DNA from: Scylla paramamosain
Lineage: Eukaryota; Arthropoda; Malacostraca; Decapoda; Portunidae
NCBI RefSeq assembly: GCF_035594125.1
Contig: NC_087158.1
Span: forward strand, 4,884,001 to 4,948,000
Direction: 5' to 3'
Length of the DNA: 64,000 nucleotides
Program-made: the position numbers and the translations under genes
Part shown: positions 57,071-64,000 of the stretch, piece after piece
Layout of the letters: the number at the start of each line of letters is the position of its first letter
Numbering within the stretch: the first letter of the stretch is position 1
Notes under the pieces: model-generated
What the model was told of the DNA's origin: nothing
Databases searched by the model: none
What the model saw: the letters and a program-made list of their open reading frames with translations, nothing else

Positions 57071-57505
57071 AGAAACGATAATTACTCTCAGTGAGGTCTA
57101 AAGCACTGTTCAGGGGGTGCTGTGAACTTATCATTAAACCCATCTGTGACCTCACTGAACGTTTCCCTTTGTGTCTCACAACACAAGAGGGCAGTCACAG
57201 CCTGCCCTCTAAAGACAACTCTCTTCCTTCACACAAAACTACAAGCACCTAATAACACATACACCCTTCACTCAAAAATTTTAAAATCATCATGGCGACT
57301 CCTACACCAGCCTCGGAGTCCCCATCTGGGGAGGGGACCATAAATGTTCCCAGTGTCTTGACACCGCCGTCAACTTTTTCTTCATTAACTTGTGTAACAT
57401 TCGCGGTCTAAGATCTAATTTTCAATCTGTAGAACACCATCTCTCCTCTTGTAAACCTCATCTTCTTTTCCTCACTGAAACTCAGGTGTCTGAGGCAACT
57501 GACAG
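57071..57505 (+). mobile_element. Jockey-like LINE 5' end (copy F2)
   Basis: Repeats 52836-53295 of copy F (aaacgataattactctcagt to gtctgaggcaactgacag) with scattered substitutions and a 30-nt deletion in the short ORF. It breaks off at ctgacag, followed by the 28-bp repeat. The endonuclease start CNIRGLRSNFQSVEHHLSSC is intact here. Confidence 0.9.
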
Positions 57506-57890
57506 GCCGCATCGAGACAGCAAGCTCATTGTGGATGTATCAAGGCTCTCATTAATGTGGATCAAGCCAACCTCTTCGTTGTGGCTGCATCGAAGCAAGA
57601 ATCTTGTTGTGGCTGTATCGCGGCAGGAAGCTCGTTATGGATGCATAGTGGTAACAGTCTCGTTAAGCTGCATCGAGCCAACCCCATCGTTGTGGAAACA
57701 TCGAGGCACAAACCTCGTTGTGGCTACATCGAGGCAACAATCTCGTTTTGGCTGCATCATGACAACAATCTTTGTTGTGGCTGCAACGAGGCACCATTTT
57801 CGTTGTGGCTGTAACGAGGCAAAATTCTCGTTCAAAATTCTTGCCAACTCCCTTGCTGTGGACGCATCGAGGCAGCAAGGTCGTTGTGAA
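57506..57890 (+). repeat. 28-bp tandem repeat array C
   Basis: About 13-14 units of the 28-bp repeat between jockey copy F2 and a CR1 tail, with imperfect units at about 57530-57560 and 57835-57860. Confidence 0.92.
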
Positions 57891-58247
57891 CATAAAAACA
57901 TAAGAACATAAAAAATAAGGGAAGCTGCAAGAAGCGACCAGCTTACACGTGGCAGTCCCTGTATGAGACACACCTACCTATTTCCATCTGTTATCCCCAT
58001 TCATAAACTTGTCTAATCTTCTCTTAAAGCTCTCTAGTGTCCTAGCACTAACTACATGATTACTGAGTCCGTTCCACTCATCTGCCACTCTATTTGAGAA
58101 CCAATTTTTTCCTATCTCCTTCCTAAACCTAAAATTTTCAAGCTTGAACCCGTTATTTCTTGTTCTACCTTGGTTGCTGATCCTAAGAATTTTGCTTACA
58201 TCTCCCTTGTTATAACCCTTATACCCTGGTTGCTGATCCTAAGAATT
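57890..58247 (-). mobile_element. CR1-like LINE 3' tail fragment (copy 5)
   Basis: Octamer tail (cataaaaacataagaac), 3' UTR and the last codons of the CR1 ORF in - orientation, matching 36654-36990. The last 28 bases, from taccctggttgctgatcc, duplicate the words about 60 bp earlier (accttggttgctgatcctaagaatt), a microduplication at the truncated 5' end. Embedded in the 28-bp repeat. Confidence 0.9.
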
Positions 58248-58616
58248 TGTGGCTACATCAAGGTAACAATTTCGTTCTGGCTTCATCGAGCCAACAATCT
58301 CGTTGTGTCTACATCGAGCCAACCCCTTCGTTGTGTCTGTAGCGAGGCAACAATCTTGCTGTGGCTGCATCGAGGGAGCATCCTTGTTGTGGATGCATTG
58401 AGGCAACAGTCTCGTTAAGATGCATCGAGCCAACCTTCTCGTTGTGGCTACATGGAGGCACAAACCACGTTGAGGCTGCATCGAGGCAACAATCTCGTTG
58501 TAGTTGCATCGAGGCAACAATCTTGTTGTGGCCGCATCGAGGCATTAATCTTGTTGTGGCTGCATCGAGGCAACAATCTTGCTATAGCTGCATCGAGGCA
58601 GCTAGCTCATTGTGGC
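58248..58616 (+). repeat. 28-bp tandem repeat array D
   Basis: About 13 units between the CR1 tail and jockey copy D; the last unit runs tgtggc into attggagacttcaatg of the LINE. Confidence 0.92.
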
Positions 58617-61189
58617 ATTGGAGACTTCAATGTTCACCACCAGCTTTGGCTTTCCTCTCCCTTCACTGACCATCCTTCACTGACCATCCTGGTGAACTAG
58701 CATTCAACTTTGCTATCCTCCACGACCTAAAGCAATTAGTGCAACACCCTACTCGTATTCCTGACCGTCTTGGAGATACGCCCAATATTCTTGACCTTTT
58801 CCTGACCTCTAATCCTTCTGCTTATACTGTCACCATTTCTTCTCCGTTGGGTTTCTCCGATCACAATCTCACATCTATATATTGTCCTTTCGCTCCAATC
58901 CCTACTCAGGATACCCCTAAGCGAAGGACCCTCTGGCGTTTTGCCTCTGCTAGTTGGCGGAACCTGAGGAGTATTTTGCTGATTTTCCTTGGAATGACTA
59001 CTGCTTCCGTGTCAGAGACCCGTCTTTGTGTGCTGAGCGCATAACAGAGGTGATAGTGTCTGGCATGGAGGTGTGCATTCCTCACTCTTTTTCTCGTCTT
59101 AAACATTTTAAACCTTGGTTTAACACAACTTGTTCTCGTACTATACATGATGGTGGCCCACAAAAAGGTACTTAAGCCTTCCATCAACAGAATCTCATGC
59201 ACTTTATATTTCTACCCGGAACCATGCCAAGTCTGTTCTCCAACTAGCCAAAAACTCCTTCATTAACAAAAAAAGTCAAAACCTTTCAATATCTAACTCC
59301 TATCGTGACTTCTGGCATCTAGCCAAAAATATCTCCAATAACTTTGCTTCTTCTTCTTTCCCTCCTCTATTTCAGCCAGATGGTACCACTTGTATCACAT
59401 CTATTTCTAAAGCTGAACTCTTCGCTCAAACGTTTGCTAAAAACTCTACCTTGGACGATTCTGGGCTTGTTCCTCTCTCTCCTCCACCCTCTGACTACTT
59501 CATGCCACTTAATAAAATTCTTCGCAATGATGTTTTCCATGCTCTCGCTGGCCTAAACCCTCGGAAGACTTATAGACCTGATGGGGTCCCTCCTATTGTT
59601 CTCCGAAACTGTGCCTCTGTGCTTGCACCTTACCTAGTCAAACTCTTTCAGGTCTGTCTGTCAACATCTACCTTTCCTTCTTGCTGGAAGTTTGCCTACA
59701 TTCAACCTGTTCCTAAAAAGGGTGACCGTTCTAATTCCTCAAACTACCGTCCTATTGCTTTAATTTCCTGCCTATCAAAAGTTTTTGAATCTGTCCTCAA
59801 CAGGAAGATTCTTAAACATCTATCACTTCCCATCCTTCTATCTGATCGCCATTATGGGTTCCGTCACGGCCGCTCTACTGGTGATCTTCTGGCTTTCCTT
59901 ACTGAGTCTTGGTCATCCTCTTTTAGAGATTTTGGTGAAACTTTTGCTATTGCCTTGGACATATCAAAAGCTTTTGATAGAGTCTGGCACAAAGCTTTGA
60001 TTTCCAAACTACCCTCCTACGGTTTCTATGTTTCTCTCTGTAACTTCATCTGAAGTTTCCTTTCTGACCGTTCTATTGCTGCTGTGGTAGACGGTCATTG
60101 TTCTTCTCCTAAATCTCTTAACAGTGGTGTTCCTCAGGGTTCTGTCCTGTCACCCACTCTCTTCTTATTATTCATTAATGATCTTCTAAACCAAACTTCT
60201 TGTCCTATCCACTCCTACGCTGATGATACCACCCTGCACTTTTCCACGTCTTTTCATAGACGTCCAACCCTTCAGGGGGTAAACATTTCACGCAGGAAAG
60301 CCACAGAACGCTTGACTTCTGATCTTTCTAAAATTTCTGATTGGGGCAGAGCAAACTTGGTATTGTTCAGTGCCTCAAAAACTCAATTCCTCCATCTATC
60401 AACTCAACACAACCTTCCAGGCAAGTATCCCTTTTTCTTCAGTGACACTCAACTGTCCCCCTCTTCTACACTGAACATCCTCGGTATTTCCTTTACTTAT
60501 TTATAATCTGAGGTGGAAACTTCACATCTCATCTCTAGCTAAAACAGCTTCTATAAAGTTAGGTGTTCTGAGACGTCTCCGCCAGTTTTTCTCATCCCCC
60601 CCAGCTGCTAACTCTGTACAAGGGCCTTATTCGTCCATGTATGGAGTATGCTTCACATGTCGGGGGGGGTTCCACTCATACTGCTCTTCTAGACAGGATA
60701 GAATCCTGTCAGGATGGAAAAGCTTTTCTTCTCATCAACTCCTCTCTTCTAACTAACTATCTTCAGCCTCTCTCTCACCGCCGCAATGTTGCATATCTAG
60801 CTGTGTTCTACCGCTATTTTCATGCTAACTGCTCTTCTGATCTTACTAACTGCATGCCTCCCCTTCTCCCGCGGCCTCGCTGCACAAGACTTTCTTCTTT
60901 CTGTCACCCCTATTCTGTCCACCTCTCTAACGCAAGAGTTAACCAGTATTCTCAATCATTCATCCGTTTCTCTCGTAAAGTCTGGAACTCCTTGTCTGCT
61001 TCTTTATTTCTACCTTCCCATGACTTGAATTCCTTGAAGAGGGAGGTTTCAAGACACTTATTTATCAATTTTTGACCACTGCTTTGACCCTTTTATGGGA
61101 CTGGCATTTCAGTGGGCATATTTCTTTTTATTGGATTTTGTTCCCTTCGGCCAGTATCCTTCCTACAAAAAAAAAAAAAAAAAAAAATC
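58617..61189 (+). mobile_element. Jockey-like LINE copy D, from mid-endonuclease to poly-A
   Basis: Starts in the endonuclease at [15 protein letters not shown] and ends with the shared 3' UTR and a poly-A at 61167-61187. Endonuclease pieces are at 58739-59044 and 58954-59175. RT is at 59451-60053 and 60084-60506 in the same register, separated by a Ser-to-stop (tga at 60051). The C-terminus is at 60641-61075, with an extra SCQDGKAF insertion after RIES. A 14-bp microduplication (cttcactgaccatc) lies near 58665. Degenerate but almost complete downstream of the endonuclease. Confidence 0.9.
59451..60506 (+). pseudogene. Jockey-like reverse transcriptase (copy D)
   Basis: One register with a single nonsense codon at 60051-60053. 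Motifs: NPRKTYRPDGVPPIVLRNC (Gly-to-Arg in the usual YGPDG), CWKFAYIQPVPKKGDRSNSS, DRHYGFRHGRSTGDLLAF, LDISKAFDRVWHKALISKL, LNSGVPQGSVLSPTLFLLF, catalytic SYADDTTLHF (YADD at 60216-60227). A frameshift at about 60500 moves the C-terminal domain to another frame. The enzyme is the LINE polymerase for target-primed cDNA synthesis; inactive here. Confidence 0.9.
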
Positions 61190-64000
61190 CTATACAAAGT
61201 GATTTCCATGCCTTTTTAGCGTTTAGGTTTCTAACATGTTCAAAACACTCAAAAGACTCATATCTGGTAATGTCGTTAACTTTCCCCATATAGTGGCTTT
61301 CCGTGCATTTTGTTGTCTTGTTGCTTAATATTGTGAAAAAAAAAAAAAAATCAAAATAAACGTTTTTTTTTTTTTCGTTTATTATTATTATCTTTTTTTT
61401 TTTTGTTTCGCGATAGCTCTCATTATTAAAGATTAAAGATTAAAAACTCTCATAATACAGAATTCTCGGAACGTCTTCTCCATATCGAGTACTTTGCATG
61501 TTTTTTTTTTTTTTTTGTATTTTTCCCTAAAAGCTCATAAACACTCAAAATATATGTTTTTGGTTAAGTTATATTGTGTCTATAAAATTTTATTTATTTA
61601 TCTATTTATTTATTTTTCATCTATTTGCATGCGTTTCTGCGTTTTGATGCGTAAGTAGCTGAAAAAAAAAGAGAGAAGAAAAAAAAAACGTTTTTGGTAA
61701 TGTTTTGTTTCCCCATAGGTGCTTTCCCTCTATTTTTTTTGTTTGTTTTTTGCATTTTTGCGTTGTGCCAACTAACAATATGAAATACACTCAAACTGGA
61801 CGATGTTAATGCTGATTAATTTTTCATTATAGATTAATATTTATGCGTTTTCGAGTTTTGGCACCTAAGAAACTCAAAAGACACTTATACTAAACGTTTC
61901 TCGTAATGTCTTTTCATTTCCCTATTTAGGGTGCAGTGCATTGATTTATGCACTTTTCTACGTACCAAGGTCAAAATCACTCAAAATATTGTGTCTCCCC
62001 ATAAAGAGTGTTTTCAATGCGTTTTAGCGTTTTGGAACGTAAATAGCTAAAAAGACAAGTTTTTGGTACTTTTGTTTTCTTTTCCCATATAGGGTGCTTC
62101 CCATTTTTTTTGTTTTGTTTTGGGACCTAACACGCTCATAAACTTACTAAAGTCACGTTTCTGGATCATTTCATTTTTCCATATAAGGTAACGCCATACA
62201 TATTGGCGTTATGTGAAATACACTTTTTTTTGGCAATGTTGTTCTATTTCTCCATACAGAGTGATATTCCTGTTTTTTTTTTTTTAGCGTTTTGGTAACT
62301 AAAAAACTCAAAATCACACATATTATACATTTCTCGTAATATAGGGTACTTTGTATTTTTGCCATTTTTCTACTTAACAAGATCTAAAACACTCAACATG
62401 CATGTTTTTGGTAATGTTATTTTTCTTCTCCTCCATAAAGGGTGTTTTACATGAGTTTTAGCGTTTTGGTACGTAAGTAGCTTAAAAAAAAAACACTGAG
62501 TAGAGACGTGTTTCATAATGCTGTTTTGGTTTCACATAGAAGGTGCTTTCCATCCTTTTTACCGTTGTGTTGCCTATCACGGTTCTAAACACTCAAGACA
62601 CGTTTCTGGAAATCTTGTTTCATTTCCCCATATAGAATGATTTGCATGCATTTTGGTGTTTTCGGGCGTAACAATGTGAAATACACTGAAAATACGCGTT
62701 TATGGTAAATTAAGTGTTGTTTCTCCATATTGAGTGCTATTTATGCGATTTAGCGTTTTCGTATATAAGAAGCTAAAAAAAAAAACATTCATACCGGTAA
62801 TAACTCATAAGTAGCTCAAAACACTCAAAAGACACGTTTTTATTGTTTTGTTTCTACATATAGGTGATTTCCATGCTTTTTAGCGTTTTGGTGCATAGCA
62901 CGTTCATATACCATCAAAAGACACGTTTCTGGAAATGGCGTTTCTTTTGTGTAAAGTACACTAAAAATACTTGTTTTTCATAATGTTTCTCAATACAGAG
63001 TGCTATTAATGCCATTTAGCATATGGTACCTAAGAAGTTAAAAACACACCTATGATTCAGGTTTCTCGTAATGTCTTCTCATTTCCCCTTATAGTGTACT
63101 TTGCCTGCATTTTCTCGTTTTTCTTATGGAACAAGGTAAAAAAAAAATCAAATACACAAAAAACAATTGTTTTTTTTTTGGTAATCTTATTGTTTTTTCT
63201 CCACAAAGAATATTTTGTACGCTTTATATCGTTTTGGTACGTGAAACTCAAAAAAACGCGTTTATTGTTATGTTGTTTGTATTCCCATATAGGGTTTTTT
63301 TTTTTTTTTTTTTTTTTTTTGCGTTTTGGTGCCCAAAACGCTTATAAATACTTAAAAGACACGTTTGTGAAATGTCGTTTGTTTTCCCTATATATGTTGT
63401 TTTACATGCATTCAGGCGTTTTGGTACCTAATAATGTGAAATACATTCAAAATACACGTTCATGATAATGTTATTTTTTTCCATATAAAGTGCTGTCCAT
63501 GCGTTTTTAGCGTTTTGGAACCTAATAAGCTCAGAAACTCTCATGAACCACGTTTATCGTAATATTTTTTCGTTTCTTTATGGAGTGTACTTTGCCTGCA
63601 TTTTGCCTATTTTCTACGTTAACAGGCTAAAATCTCAATACTTTTTTTGGGGGGTAATGTTATTCTGTTTCACTATATAAGGTGTTTTACATGCTTTTTA
63701 GCGTTTTGTTCAGTAGCACGCTCTCAAACACTCAGATAACACGTTCCTGTACATCTCGTTTACTTTCCCCATATAGGTTGCTTTGCTATGCATTACGACG
63801 TTTTGGTACCTAACCTACCTAATGTGAAATACACGCAAAATATACGTTGTTGGTAATACTGTTATGCTTCTCCATATAGAGAGCTATACAGGCTTTTTTT
63901 TTTTTTGGTACCTAGGAACACTCATAATACACGTTAATAGTAATGTGGAAACATTTCTTCATATAGGGTAGTTTCTAGACATTTTGGCGTTTTTGTACGT
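61190..64000 (-). repeat. AT-rich ~95-bp satellite array, - orientation, block 7
   Basis: Reversed monomers with the same five types (tgcgttttagcgttttggtacg, ctccatatagagtgctat, gaaacgt complements). T-rich runs are common and a poly-T of about 28 lies at 63293-63320. It runs off the window edge. Open frames are chance frames. No gene. Confidence 0.9.

Overview
The window is repeat-dominated eukaryotic DNA. I see no convincing host protein-coding gene, no rRNA or tRNA gene and no bacterial-style gene. The mixture of long AT-rich satellite arrays, very long AT/AG/AC microsatellites, CR1-like, jockey-like and RTE-like LINEs and a BEL/Pao LTR retroelement suggests an arthropod, most probably a decapod crustacean. 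That assignment is inference from element families, not from a host marker gene. The setting looks like heterochromatin (pericentromeric, subtelomeric or a repeat-rich chromosome arm).

Layout. About 28 kb (1-3017, 5226-5350, 5902-11483, 12467-12814, 13833-17728, 39571-42983, 43958-52777, 61190-64000) is one AT-rich satellite. Its monomer is about 95 bp, and five distinguishable monomer types follow each other in a fixed order, giving a higher-order unit of about 477 bp. Arrays run on the + strand up to position 48033 and on the - strand from 48034 to 52777 and in 61190-64000. LINE fragments sit in these arrays: RTE-like (3018-5225), a jockey 3' end (5351-5901), and CR1-like copies at 11484-12466, 12815-13832, 36654-39570 (with an uninterrupted 947-codon frame), 42984-43957 and 57890-58247.

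Positions 18403-31304 hold a decayed BEL/Pao-type retroelement on the - strand with both LTRs. Its gag is split by a 6.6-kb nest of jockey-like LINEs: copy A on + is interrupted by copy B on -, followed by copy C on +, which repeats the gag/jockey junction and so points to a tandem duplication. Positions 31305-35283 are mostly low-copy DNA with a 153-bp tandem dimer and a long GA tract.

A second, unrelated tandem repeat of 28 bp forms arrays at 35284-36545, 53655-57063, 57506-57890 and 58248-58614. The last three are interleaved with pieces of a jockey LINE (52806-53654, 57071-57505, 58617-61189) and a CR1 tail. This 28-bp unit has no stop codon in any of six frames, so it generates many long but probably meaningless open frames on both strands.

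History readable from the sequence: positions 7390-17725 and 39585-47565 are diverged direct copies of one segment. They share one old CR1 insertion, while a young CR1 copy is present only in the left one, whose empty site is visible in the right one. Positions 1-2110 and 7619-9664 are a much more similar local duplication. The genes here do not work together as a host system; the only enzymatic functions encoded are reverse transcriptase, endonuclease, integrase and protease domains of mobile elements, nearly all broken.
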